From Hsuehochloa calcarea (Eukaryota; Streptophyta; Magnoliopsida; Poales; Poaceae), in NCBI GenBank assembly GCA_036346395.1, contig CM070611.1, positions 18,486,473 through 18,550,472 of the forward strand: a stretch of 64,000 nt of DNA, in the 5' to 3' direction. Under the pieces are notes generated by a model. The model was not told the DNA's origin, made no database searches, and worked only from the letters and a program-made list of their open reading frames with translations. The position numbers and the translations under genes are program-made. Of this stretch, positions 11,598 to 23,426 are shown one piece after another. The first letter of the stretch is position 1, and the number at the start of each line of letters is the position of its first letter.

Positions 11598-13702
11598 TCA
11601 TGGTGGATCAACAACACTGAGTTTGGAGAGGTAGAAGCCGTGTTGTGCTCGAGTCTGGGCCTTCGTGAAGAAATTCGCTATCTGAAGCTCGGAAGGCACA
11701 TACTGAAGAGCAATCACCTGATCATGCACACAAGACCTCATGAAGGAAGCATCAACACCAATATGTTTGGTGAGCTCATGCTTCACAGTGTCACGGGCAA
11801 TACTGATAGCACCTGTACTGTCTGACAAGACAGGAGTTGGTTAGTGACAGAAACACCAAAATCCTCAAGTAACCACCGTAGCCAGGTAATCTCTGCTATC
11901 AAGAGAGCCATAGCTCGTAACTCAGCCTCTACACTCGAACATGATACTGCAGTCTATTTCTTCGTCTTCCAGGCAATGAGAGAACCACCAAGAAAAATAC
12001 AGTAAGCAGAGATGGATCGCTGGCCCAAGTAGCATCCAAATAAGCCTGAAGCTGTAACGAGCTGGAGTGTGGAAAGAAGAGACGGCGAGAGATAGTCCCA
12101 CGAAGGTATCACATAACTCGAAGAAGGTGGCTGTAGTGAACCTGAGTGGGAGCAGAGACGAACTGACTCAGAATGTGGACTGGATAAGTGATATCCGGAC
12201 GAGTAACAACAAGGTAGACAAGACTCCCAATAAGATGACGATAGCGAGTCGGATCGGAAAGAGACTCACCATCAGAGGGCCGGAGATGAACGTTGAGCCC
12301 CATGGGAGTCTCAATAGTACGTTGATCAGTGAGAGAGGCGCGATCAAGAAGATCCTGAATATACTTCTCTTGGGACATAAAGAAACCATCTGCAGTGGAA
12401 GTAACCTCAATCCCAAGGAAGTAACGAAGAGGACCAAGATCCGACATAAGAAACTACTCACTCAGACGAGCCTTGACAAAGGCAATGTACTCAGAATCAT
12501 CTCCGGTGATGATCATATCATCAACATATAGAAGACGAGTCCGGCCACGAGACGAAGTGTGGACAAAAATGACAGGATCATGATCACTAGCTGAGAAGCC
12601 AGCAGCAGTGACCACAGAGGAGAAGCGCTCAAACCAAGCACTAGGGGCTTGTTTAAGCCCATAGAGAGAGCGACAAAGATGACATACCATGCCATCAGGA
12701 ACAGAATACCCAGGTGATAGATGCATATAGACTTCCTCACGCAACTCGCCATTAAGAAAGGCATTCTTGACATCAAACCGAAAATCACCAATGGGGAACA
12801 GACGCCATCAAAGAAGAGTGCGACAAGGTCATGTGGGCCACAGGAGCAAAAGTCTCATCGTAATCATGACCATGCTCCTACTGGAAGCCACGACCAACAA
12901 GACGCGCCTTATAGCGCTCAAGACAGCCATCAGAGCGAGTCTTAATCTGATAGACCCACTTACACGTGATGGGACAAGAGTGAGATGGAAAAGAAACAAG
13001 ATCCCAAGTACCAGTACGCTCGAGGGCAGCAATCTCCTCGGCCATGGTATGTCGCCACTGTGGTGAGTAACAAAGATCCCAAAGAGGAGACAGGCTCATG
13101 GTAGCTGCACCAGCAAAACCAAAACGGGTAGGAGGCCGAATCGACTGACGATCGCGGAGACCGTAGCGAGGAGATGATGACCCATCAGGGGAAGATGGAG
13201 CATCAGGGGAAGATGGCTCATCTAGAAGAGCCTTAATAAGAGGTCGACGAGTGTAAAAGAGAGTGGGAGGAGCCGCAGGGGATGAAGTAGGCGGTGAAAA
13301 CGGCGGAGAGGCCTCAAGAGGTATATGTGGAGACTCAGTGAGACGGGTGGATGAGGGCAAGACAGAGATGAGTGTATGTGGAAAAGTCTAAAAAGACATG
13401 GACTCCACAGAGGAAAACGAAGGAGAGGCAAAGTCATGGGTAGAAGGGATGAGACTCACAAAAGTCACATCCCGAGAAATCCGCATCCGTTGACCAACAG
13501 GGTCCCAACACCGATAGCCCCTGTGCTCGGCACTGTATCCCAGAAAAACACACTCAACAGACTGAGCAGTCAGTTTGGTGCGTTCTCGAGGTGCAAGGAG
13601 AACGTAGCAAGCGCAGCCAAACAGACGAAGGGCAGAGTAGTCTGGAAGAAGACCACAGAGATGCTTAACAGGAGTTACCGACCGTAGGAGGTGGTTTCTC
13701 AT
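11598..13702 (-). pseudogene. Copia pol pseudogene: integrase C-terminus, reverse transcriptase, RNase H
   Basis: Reading on the minus strand from 13702: an integrase C-terminal region (ALRLFGCACYVLL, ECVFLGYSAEHRGYRCWDP), a Ser/Pro-rich linker, the reverse transcriptase entry (EIAALERTGTWDLVSFPS, CKWVYQIKTRSDGCLERYKARLV), then SLYGLKQAPSAWFERFSS, the active site YVDD at 12517-12528, DLGPLRYFLGIEV near 12440, and RPDITYPVHILSQFV. The RNase H end (STGAISIARDTVKHELTKHI, LQIANFFTKAQ) stops at 11598. At least two frameshifts and one stop break the frame. The catalytic integrase core upstream of 13702 is deleted, so this copy could not have mobilised itself in its present form. Confidence 0.88.
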
Positions 13703-14321
13703 TGCCCGGAGAGTCGTGAGCGTAACCTCGCAGAACTCCGTTGAGGGAGAACTCCGGCGGCAAGCGGCCGTCGTCCGCTATCTCCTCGCTCGGAGAGAAA
13801 CTGGCCAAGGAGTCGATGCAGACGTCGATGTAGGAGCACCGGTGCGAGTGCTAGGAGAAGAACGGTGTGAAAGATGCCGCTGCTTCTTATAGCATTGGGA
13901 CTCAATGTGGTCGACCTTGTCGCGGTAGTAGCAGCGAGGACGGCCACCGCCAGATGGAGGGCGTCCACCACCACCTGTGGCAGCCGCTAGAGGAGGCAGT
14001 GTACTGAAGCGTAGATAAGTCGGTGTAGCAGGTGGACGAGCAGCAAGTACGGAGTGGAGTGGCATCGCATCAAAGCACCACTCAAAGTAGTCTCCTCTCG
14101 CACGTATCTCGGTAAGAGCCTCCGTAAGAGTGATACGAGGGTGGCATGCAATAAGTCGGGCATGCCTCGCTTGAACTCGGGGCGAATGCGAGTAAAGAAC
14201 TCAGAGACACGCCAAACACTGTGTCAAGACGCACAACCAGCAAAGACGAATCAGGAGCGACAACCCGAGAGGGAAGAGAGTCCAGCTGACGCCAAACAGC
14301 AAAACTCTGAGTGTAGAAGGT
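13703..14321 (-). pseudogene. C-terminal part of copia gag with a damaged zinc knuckle
   Basis: This segment continues the gag frame that is interrupted at 25086 by the Sirevirus. The minus strand reads a Gly/Pro/Arg-rich stretch (GGGGRPPSGGGRPR), then CYYRDKVDHIESQC at 13892-13933, a CX2CX4HX4C nucleocapsid knuckle in which the second Cys is replaced by Arg. Upstream, frames match the copia gag style (LDSLP, RLDTVFG-type words, with shifts). Downstream it runs straight into integrase C-terminal sequence at about 13702, so protease and most of integrase are deleted. Confidence 0.7.
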
Positions 14322-16137
14322 TGTGGATATCGTGGGGATTTGTGCATGATCTTAGAGTGATGAGTCAATTGACAATGGCGTTGTTGGTTTGACGAATCTC
14401 GCATTTTCGAAAAACTTCAATGCTGTCAGGTCATTGGCGGTCCGACCGGCCAAGCCGTCGGTCAAACCGGCCGTGTGGCAGTCCGACCGGCAATGCTTGT
14501 CGGTCCGACCGACCACAGTTGATGATGGAGTTTGGGGCTAGGCTAAAAATAGGTTGTGTAGGCATGAGAGGGGAATCTCCTGGATGTGGTCACATAATTT
14601 TTGAAGCTCCCAGTCAAAAGTTCTATCCATTGGAAAATTACAGAGAGCCTGCGGATTTTTAAGTTGAAATTTGGCTAAGTCTTTTGGGGCGGTCCGACCG
14701 CCGTTATGGAATCGGTCCGACCGCTGGGAAATCGGTCCGACCGGCTTCCACTTGGACTTCGGCCATTTTGGCATTGTTGTGTTTTCGTTGTGTTTAATGC
14801 ATGAGATTCAATGTTTTATTGTTGCATATTGCTTTGTTGAGCTAATGTGCGTCAAGTTGTGAAGAACTTGTTCCTGGAGACGATTTCTTTGTCTGTTGTT
14901 GTGCGTGTGGCTTGCAGGTCAACGACGTCAACGGTGAGGTGGATCGGGACTACGCTTGGAGAGCTGAGGTCCAGAACGATCATGGATGCCGGGTGAGGTC
15001 GTGTGACTCAAGCATGGTGCAGAATGAACAAGATGGATCGAACAGGCGCCTCGCTTGCATACCGTTGGATCAAGCGGTCGCGAAGTCGGTGCAAGTGCCT
15101 TGGAGGTTCCGATGGGATTCAGACAGGAGAGACTTGCCGATATGATGAGAGCCGCTGATCAACTTACACGTGGTGAAGCAGCCGATTGCTTCAACAGATG
15201 TGTGCGTGTATCCCATTTGTGTTGGGCCTTAATGGAAGCCCATGAGAGAAACCCTAGCCACCCTATAAATAGAAGGGGGGAGATGGAAAAACCCCCCAAG
15301 CACTTCATTTTCAAAAACCCTAGTTAGGGTTAGGGTTTGGAGAGGAGAGGAGAGGAAATTTGTGTGTGTGCTCTTGGATTGAGCTCTTGTCCTCCTTGAG
15401 GGAGTGGCTTTGTATGCAACATCTTGAATCAATCTATGGAGGTTTGTTCAAGGATGAAGTCTCATATGCTTTCTTCTCTCTTTTGATGATTTTGGAGCTT
15501 CCTTGATCCGGGTGTTTATGCTTGGTCTCTTGACCGATTTTACCTTGCTATGATGTGTGGGAATACTCCTAGAATCATCTAGATCATCAATCCCCCACAA
15601 GCAAGTTTTGGATCAAGATTTTCATACTTATAGGTTTTGAACACTTCTTTGGTAAAACATAAAGAGATCGATTCTTTGAAGTGGATCTGGACGATCGTCG
15701 CTAGAAATAGGTATCAGATATCCTTAGGGAGGTGTACTCCAAATTTGGTCAAGTTTCATTGGTTGAATCAAAAGTTCGACCAATTTTTGTTTTGGATTTG
15801 GGCATTGTGCGTTGCCTCTGGACTAAATCGGTCCGATCGATTTTTCACGCTTGTCCGGACCACCGACGACCGATCCGCCAATTGAACGCCGATCCGACCG
15901 CCAGGCAATTAGACCGCCAGCTCTACACCGGTCCGACCGGCCCAGTGAGATCAATTCTCCATTATTGAGTCTTGTGATTAAGGGGGTAATCGGATTCAGT
16001 ACAAGGCTTCCTCTGTGCATTTACTGATCTTCTTAGCTTTCATAGCTAAAGGAGAAAAGTGCGTGTTGAATTTGATTAAAGCGAAAAATTGAGAAAGCGC
16101 CTATTCACCCCCCTCTAGTCGCCTTTACGGTTCTACA
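14322..16137 (+). repeat. 5' LTR of the nested Sirevirus
   Basis: 1816 bp. Contains six perfect copies of the palindrome CGGTCCGACCG: 14438-14448, 14501-14511, 14690-14700, 14713-14723, 14733-14743 and 15929-15939, plus degenerate copies. A TATA-like CTATAAATAG lies near 15263, with a CCCTAGTTAGGGTTAGGG leader stretch after it. It ends in the Sirevirus-like GCCTATTCACCCCCCTCTAG block. Confidence 0.88.
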
Positions 16138-16139
16138 AG

Positions 16140-16152
16140 TGGTATCAGAGCC
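16140..16152 (+). other. Primer-binding site for tRNA-iMet
   Basis: TGGTATCAGAGCC, two bases after the LTR end, complementary to the 3' end of plant initiator methionine tRNA. Confidence 0.92.
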
Positions 16153-16193
16153 CGGTTAGCTCTTCTCATAGATCTTAACCGGTCTTTGGAGGC

Positions 16194-18345
16194 ATGACGA
16201 CTGACAAGTATTCAACTAAACCATATATTTTTGATGGAGTTGATTTTGCCAATTGGAAGGCCCGAATGCAGGCCTACATCGAGGCTCAAGGCACGCAATT
16301 TGGCTTAAGGTAAAAAATCCTTATGTTGTGCCAGCCGATGACGATTTGATCACTCCAGGTGTGGAGGCCAACAGCAAGACTCTAATTTTTTTGATCTAAG
16401 GCCTTAGTCGATCGGAGTTTGAGCGTGTCGCTCATTTCCGGTCTGCTCATGAGATCTGGCTCCACTGTGATCAAGGAAGTAAGACAGAACCAGCTCAAGA
16501 AGATTTACTCCAAGATCGAGCAAAGACCTGGTGAGTCTTTAGATGAGCTGTGGAAAAGATTTTCTAAGATTCTTCATGATCTCCGCGCTATTGATCTTGT
16601 TTTTTCTGGGTCAGAAAATGCACGCCAGCTTTTGGGTGCTCTTGATGTGAAAGTCTGGGGGATGAAAATCACATCTATAAATGACAACACTGTCATGAGT
16701 GAGCTTACCATGGATAAGCTATACTCGAGGTTGAAGACGCATGAGATTGATTTTATCTCGCATCTCTCCAAGACAGAGTCGATGGCATTAGTGGTCGACC
16801 AATCTAAGGGTAGCTCTTCTGATTCTTTGGATGTTAGCTAATCGGGTTTTTCTTTATCAGCTTTGCATTCTTTGAGCGATGAGCAACTTAAGAAACTACC
16901 TGAAGATAATTTAGCCCTCCTATCCACCAAATTTACAAGAGCTTACAACAAGGTGAGAAACAGGAGGAGAGGTGGACCAATCACATGCTTTGAATGTGGT
17001 GAGCCAAACCACATTCGCTCCAAGTGCCCCAAGCTGAAGGGCAAGGAGGAGGAGTCACGAAGGCACCCTCAAGCGAGGGATGCAAAACTTAAGAAGATAA
17101 ACTATCGCAAGTTTGTCAGCCGAGTCCTTGCCGCTCTTGAGAATGTGAACATGAGCGATGTGGACTCGGAGACGGAGGACGATTTAGAGTGACTCCATGG
17201 CAAGAAGAAGACTCATGACTTGACCGGCATGTGTTTCATGGCCAAGAACAGCCACGACATCGACTCCTCCAATGACGAGGATCCTTTCAGCGATCCCGAT
17301 GAGGTATGCCCTTCGCTTGCTGATATGAAAAGGGTTTTGGTGCCTGTTGAACAGAAATTGCATAAGCAAGCAAAATTGATTAAGAAACATGACACTATGA
17401 TTGATAATTTGGACCTAGAAGTTGTTAGGCTCAAATCTATTAATCCTGATGATATTTGTGATTCCTGATCTAGCTTACTTAAAGAATTGACAAGCTTAAA
17501 ATCTACTCATTTCTCTCAGAGTGAATCAATTAAAAGATGCTCTTGATGAACTAGAATCTCTCAAGTCAAGTTCTGTTTGCATGGATGCCATTTCTCTTGA
17601 TGTGACTGCTTTGGATGCTATCCCTTTAACTTGCTCAAACTGTGCTTTGCTTGAATTAAAATTGGATAGCGCCTTGAAAGAATTGCAAAAATTTGATGCT
17701 AGTCACACTTGCTCTCATTGTAAAAATAATAGGATTAAAATGCAAGAGATGACAGAAATGGTTATGTACTCTAGATCTGCTTCTTGTGAAAATTGTCTTA
17801 AGCTCACAATTGAGAATGAAGCTCTAAACAAGACTCTAGAAGAAAAGGCTAAAATTGAAAAATCCATGTCTTCTACTGCTTCTAAGAAAGTTATTGACTC
17901 TACCTCTTGTATCTTGAATGATGAAGTTGAAACAATTGTTGGTAAGATGCAAGAGGCTTTTAGAGTTAAATTTAAGGAGCACTTGAATAGGATTAAAGAT
18001 TCCTATTGTGTATCTTGTGAGGCTTTGAAAGTGGAAGTGACTCTTCTTAAGAGTAAGCATGATGAGGCAATCAAGTCAAGAAAGTGCACTAGATGTGAGG
18101 TTTAGCCAAAGAGAATGATTACCTCAAAGTGACTCTTGAGAGGTTTTCTAGTAGGAAAAAGAAACTCAACATGATTCTTGATCAATCCAAAGTGAGTGTG
18201 AAAAATGTTGGCCTAGGTTTTAATCCCCTAGAGCACTCCAAGAATCACCCACCTAAGATTGCAAGAGTTGTGAAAAGTGGTATGTTTGAGGTAGAACCTC
18301 CTAAGCCATCCAAGGTTGTTTTCAAATATGCAGGTTTTTCTTAAA
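16194..18345 (+). pseudogene. Sirevirus gag with zinc knuckle and CxxC-rich coiled coil
   Basis: Starts MTTDKYSTKPYIFDGVDFANW at 16194, the usual gag opening. The capsid-like part includes EQRPGESLDELWKRFSKI and LTMDKLYSRLKTHEIDF. A CCHC knuckle CFECGEPNHIRSKC is at 16986-17027, followed by an acidic stretch ending DVDSETEDDLE. A second domain (17220-17468 and 17521-18105) is helical and coiled-coil-like. It holds five CxxC pairs at residues 38, 64, 89, 163 and 189 of the 17521 frame, most about 25-26 residues apart. Stops at about 16396, 16839, 17190, 17466 and 18103 break the protein. Extended gags of this kind are known in Sireviruses; the periodic Cys pairs are described from the sequence and their role is unknown. 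Confidence 0.82.
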
Positions 18346-18383
18346 CTCTTTCTAGCAAGAAAGGTGTTTCTGTTTCACCAGTA

Positions 18384-21300
18384 CAGACCCCTCAAAAGGT
18401 CAAGTAACATTGCACTTTCTGCAAGAAAGATGGCCACACTGTTGAGTTCTGCTTCCGGAGAGCAAAGATTGAGAGAAAAGAGAGGATGAGCACTTTAAGA
18501 ACCATTAGAGGAGTCCCTTCACCTGCTACAGTCTCTAGAGCCAGGCAGCCTGTTTTTCGTACTACATATAGGCCTAGGTTTGTAGAGAACTTTGTTGACT
18601 CTTTTGGTCGGCCAAGGCAGCAATCTGGTTTAGGATATCGTGAGGAGAGACCACGGGTAGCATCTAGACAGGGGGAGTATCGATCTTTTGGTAGATCATT
18701 TCGGAGAGGTCTAGGTGGTTCTCGTGTGCATTCTTATGATTTTGTTTATGATCATTTTTCTGCTGCTTCTACTGTTGTTCCCAGGCATCGTGCATCTCAG
18801 TACTGGATTCCTAGATCTTTTATCACTAACCCCAGTACTGAGGCACATATGTTTTCTGCTTGTGCTTTTTAGGTCCGTCGTGCGAGGAAGGAGGACATAT
18901 GGCTTGTTGACTCCGGGTGTTCTCGACATATGACCGGAGATTCTAGATGGTTCTCCTCCCTCACACGTGCATCCGGCAATGAATTGATTACTTTTGGGGA
19001 TGCTTCTACCGGGACCGTGACAGCCAACGGCACTGTGCGCGTCAACAAGTTCATGCTTAAAGACGTCGCTTTGTTAAGTAAGCTGAGGTATAATCTGCTA
19101 TTTGTTTCTCAATTGCTTGATGAGGGTCTAGAAGTAAGGTTTAAAAGTGGTGAGTGTAGAGTTCTAGATTCCTCTGGTGAGCCTATTTTTGAGATCTCCA
19201 GGTTTGAGAAAATCTTTTATGCAAATTTCAGTATTTCTTCAGCTTCCAGTCCTAGATGTCTTGTAGCCTCTGATTCTCATGATCTTGTTTTGTGGCATCG
19301 TAGACTTGGGCATATAGGCTTTGATCATCTGTCTAGAGTCAGTTGCAACGATTTGATTAGAGGGTTGCCTAGGCTGAAGGCTGTTAGAGATCTTGTGTGC
19401 TCGCCCTGTAGACATAGTAAGATGGTGTCTGCTTCCCATCCACCTCTTACCTTAGTGATGACTGATGGACCAGGACAGCTTCTGCACTTAGACATTGTTG
19501 GTCCTTCTAGAGTTTAGTCAGTTGGTGGAAAATGGTATGTGCTTGTGGTTGTGGATGATTTCTCCAGGTATTCATGGGTTTATTTTCTGACTTCTAAGGA
19601 TGAGGCTTTTGGCTTCTTTAGAGAATTGGTCCTTAGACTTGCTGTTGATATTCCTGGAACTTTGAGAGCCATTAGGAGTGACAATGGGACATAATTCAAA
19701 AAATCTTTATTTTCTTCATTTTGCACTGATAGGGGAATTGAGCATCAGTTTTCTTCACCTAGAGTTCCCCAGCAGAATGGTGTTGTAGAGAGGAAGAACA
19801 GGACCCTTGTAGAGATGACTCGGACCATGTTAGATGAGCATTCTACTCCTAGGAGATTTTGGGCCGAGGCGATCTCTACTGCTTGTTATATCTCTAATAG
19901 GGTTTTCTTGAGATCTGTGATTGAGAAGACTTCTTTTGAGCTTAGATTTGGTCATTCACCCAAAGTCTCTCATTTCAAGATTTTTGGTTGCAAGTGCTTT
20001 ATTCTTAAACATGGCAACCTTGATAAATTTGAGTCTAGATGTTCTGATGGCATATTTCTTGGATATCTTGCTCATTCTCGTGGCTATCGTGTATTTAATG
20101 TTGACACTAACAAAATTGTTGAGACTTGCGAAGTCACTTTTGATGAGGCTAGTCCTGGTACTAGACCCGATGCTCTGGTACACGTGTTCCGAAATTCAAG
20201 AAAGCATCTTCGTCGATGATGACTCGAGGATGAGGACTGATACATCCTCCATCCTTACGAGAGGGTAGGAGAGCTTGCTAATACTACTCGATTTGGTGGC
20301 GACCTCCTCCTATCTTCACCGACGACCTGAGTGGCTCTGTTCCTACCTCCACAGCTCGTGAGGTAGAGGTCACTTCTCCACCAAGAACTCCTCTTCATAT
20401 TCAGTGACTGCATCCACCTGAGCAGATGATTGGGGATCTTCAAGAGCGAGTCACTCGCTCCAGGTTTATTTCTCCTGATTCTCATGCGCATTCTGCTTTT
20501 GTCGCTTCTTTTGAACCCCGAGATATCACCCATGCTTTATCTAACGCCTCTTAGGTCAATGCCATGCATGAAGAGCTTGAAAATTTTGAAAGAAACAAAG
20601 TCCGAACCTTAGTTGAGCCTCCTTCTGATTCTCATGTTACTGGAACAAAATGGATTTTTAAAAATAAGCAAAGTGAGGATGGATTGGTTGTTCGCAATAA
20701 TGCTAGACTTGTAGCTCAAGGTTTTTCCCAGGTAGAAGGCTTATACTTTTAAGAGACCTTTGCTCCTGTAGCTAGATTGGAAGCCATTCGTATTTTACTA
20801 GCTTTTGCAACATCCAAGGGTTTCAAGCTTTTTTCAAATGGATGTTAAAAGTGTCTTCTTAAATGGTTTTATAGAAGAAGAGGTCTTTGTCAAGCAACCA
20901 CCTGGTTTTGAAAATCATAAGTTCCCAAACCATGTTTTTAAACTCTCAAAAGCCTTGTATGGATTGAAGCAAGCTCCTCAAGCTTGGTATAATAAGCTTA
21001 AGAGTTTTTTGCTTGAAAATGATTTCAAAATGGGAATAGTTGATAAAACCTTGTTCACTCTCAGGCATGGCAGTGATTTCTTATTGGTTGATTTATGTGG
21101 ATGATATCATATTCGGTGGTTCTTCTAATGCTTTGGTGTCAGGGATTTTGATTCTATGAGCGGTGAGTTCGAGATGAGCATGATGGGAGAGTTGACATTC
21201 TTCCTTAGTCTTCAAGTTAAACAACTGAAAGAAGGCACCTTCATCCACCAGAGTAAGTATACAAAGGACCTTCTTCGGTGCTTCAATTTGGGAAGCGATG

Positions 21301-22024
21301 AGGCCAATGTCTACTCCCATTGCCACAACCACCGTCTTTGGACCACGATGAGGATGGAGAGCACATGGACGGAAGAGTACCGCAAAGATGATTGGCTCCT
21401 CCTCTACCTCACAAATCGAGGCCGACATACAATTTGTTGTATGTCGTGCACTCGCTTCGAGCTTCCTCGAGCTTCTCATCGTCAAGCGATGCGTCGCATC
21501 TTGGTACCTTCAAGATACTCTTGACTTTGGACTTTGGTATTCTTCTTCTTACGCTCTCTATTCGAGCATTTTCTGATGCTGATTTTGCGGGGTGTAGAGT
21601 GGATAGGAAGAGTACTTCTGGTACTTGTCATTTCTTAGGCACATCCCTTGTTTCTTGGTTTTCTAGAAAAGTCTTACATTGCATCCACACCGAGGCCGAG
21701 TATGTAGTCAGCGCTGGTTGCTCTCGTGTTCTCTGGATCTTATCCACTGCGGGACTATGGGTTATTTTTGGGAAGTGTTCCTCTTTTTTGTGACAACACT
21801 TCTGCCATAAACATGCCAAAAACCCAGTGCAACATTCAAGGACTAAACACATTGATATTCGATATCATTTTCTTAGAGACCATGTTGAGAAGGGTGATGT
21901 TGTGCTTCACTTTGTAGAGTCAGAGCAACATCTTGCAGATATTTTCACTAAAGCGCTTGATTCTTATCGTTTTGCTACTTTGCGGGGAGAGTTAGGGGTT
22001 ATTAGTCCTATTGGGCTGTTTTGA
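18384..22024 (+). pseudogene. Sirevirus pol: second zinc knuckle, protease, integrase, RT, RNase H
   Basis: In order: zinc knuckle CTFCKKDGHTVEFC (18411-18452); Arg/Phe/Gly-rich linker; protease motif LVDSGCSRHMTG (DSG at 18909-18917); the GAG-pre-integrase motif LWHRRLGHIGFDHLSRV near 19290; the integrase core with LDIVGPS, VVVDDFSRYSWVYF, RSDNGT and GVVERKNRT; the integrase C-terminus FGCKCFILKHGN and GIFLGYLAHSRGYRVFN; RT beginning MHEELENFERNKV at 20564, SKALYGLKQAPQAWYNKL, and YVDD at 21094-21105; RNase H with FSDADFAGCRVDRKSTSGTC, CDNTSAINM and ADIFTKALDSYRFATLRGELGV, ending at 22022-22024. Stops include TAG near 19516, TAA at 19692 (replacing the Glu of DNGTEF) and TAA near 20750. Frameshifts occur before YVDD and in RNase H. 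Inactive. Confidence 0.9.
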
Positions 22025-23426
22025 GGGAGTTTGCTCTTTTTGCATTCATTGTATCTAATGCATTTTTAAATTCGAATATCTTGCATTGTATTATAAACGT
22101 GTGGAGCTTTGTTTATTATCCTTGTATGGCTTGTTTTCATAATTTATACCTTGTCATGTCCTGTGATAGTCTGCTAGACTTCTGTTATGGCTCTTCTTGT
22201 TTAGCTTAGCTTTTGCATTGCTAGCTTTATATCTGCGAGCAAATTGAATCAAATCACGTTTTATTGGATCTTGTGACTAGTTTTGCTTTAGTGATCCTCT
22301 CATGATTCATACCATGTCATATAGGTTAAATTAAGTTTTGAACTGAGTTTGAGCTGTAAATCGAGCTTTGTTATTTCTTAAGTCAAGCAAATGAAGAATA
22401 AGTTTTTATGTGCGAAAAAACTGATCTCACTAATTTTTTCTCATGAGACTGCTTGCCATTGCACTAGGCATGAACTCAGGGGGAGTTTTGGATGACCTAG
22501 ACCATTCTTTTAAGCTTCACGCTTGAGATGGTCGCGGCAAGGCTTGAGATCTAGCATATTGCTTTAAAAAAGTATATCATTTTCAGCAAAATTCTTAAAA
22601 TGCTAAGTGCTTGATTAAAATTGCTTCATACTTGAACTCTTAATGCTCAAAATGCCTCAGTTTCTGGTTTCTGGTTCCATTTTACTTATAGACATGGCTT
22701 GACTCATTTTTGGATACCTCGGTGAAACTATGATATTGAGCAGCTTATCATGGTATCAATTCATTTAATCTCAAATTATTGCTATTTTGGTCTTAGCTTT
22801 GCAGTACATGATTTACCATGATTGAACATAGCTTCTTCACTTAATATGGCTTGGTGTAATACTTGTACTATCTTCATGGATAATCTTCATGGCTCCTTTT
22901 GTTAAAGTTCAAAAACAAAAAATTGAAAGAAAAAACGAGCCATTCCTTCATGCTCTATCTTTTTCCTTGCATCTTCATGAATTCATTGTCAAAGGGGAGA
23001 AAGATTAGAGAAAATGTGATTTTTAGAGCTTTTTGGAGTCATAAAGGGGGAATTGAATTTTCTGGAGTTGGTGATCATAGTGAGTGAGAACTTACATTTA
23101 AATTGCATTCTCTTGGTCTTGTTGCTTTTTCTGATTGTATTGGCAATTCTAGAAGACCCACAATGATCAAAGGTCAAATAGAACAAGTGTTCTTTCATAT
23201 GGACCGAAGTGAGATTTTTGGCTATTATCTGAAAATTGAAACTTTTTGTGCTCTCGTTGCCTTATCTCACTTGCCTATGCTATTCTGAAGCCAGCTTGGT
23301 CATTTCCTAGACTTTCTTTTGCTTATGGACCAAGTTGTGCCTTTGCGAAAACTTGAGTATTTTATTTTTCAAACCACTAAACTACATTTTCTGGTAAATT
23401 GCCAATGTGTTCATCAAGGGGGAGAT
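22025..23426 (+). other. Sirevirus 3' non-coding region ending in the polypurine tract
   Basis: About 1.4 kb between pol and the 3' LTR, T-rich, with no long frame. I looked for an envelope-like frame, which some Sireviruses carry here, and found none. An internal ACTCAGGGGGAGTTTTGGATG block at about 22475-22496 recurs in inverse orientation at about 42465-42480 in the other Sirevirus, so it is a conserved element. The functional polypurine tract AAGGGGGAGAT is at 23416-23426. Confidence 0.75.

Noticed and set aside
12067..14392. Plus-strand open frames of 99 to 154 codons
   Set aside because: They lie antisense to recognisable copia reverse transcriptase, integrase and gag on the minus strand.
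15310..15340. Telomere-like TTAGGG words (also at about 24311-24342)
   Set aside because: Only two or three units, present at the same place in both LTRs of the Sirevirus, so part of the LTR leader and not an interstitial telomere.
22025..23426. Envelope-like gene expected in some Sireviruses
   Set aside because: No frame longer than about 80 codons and no signal peptide or membrane segment pattern.
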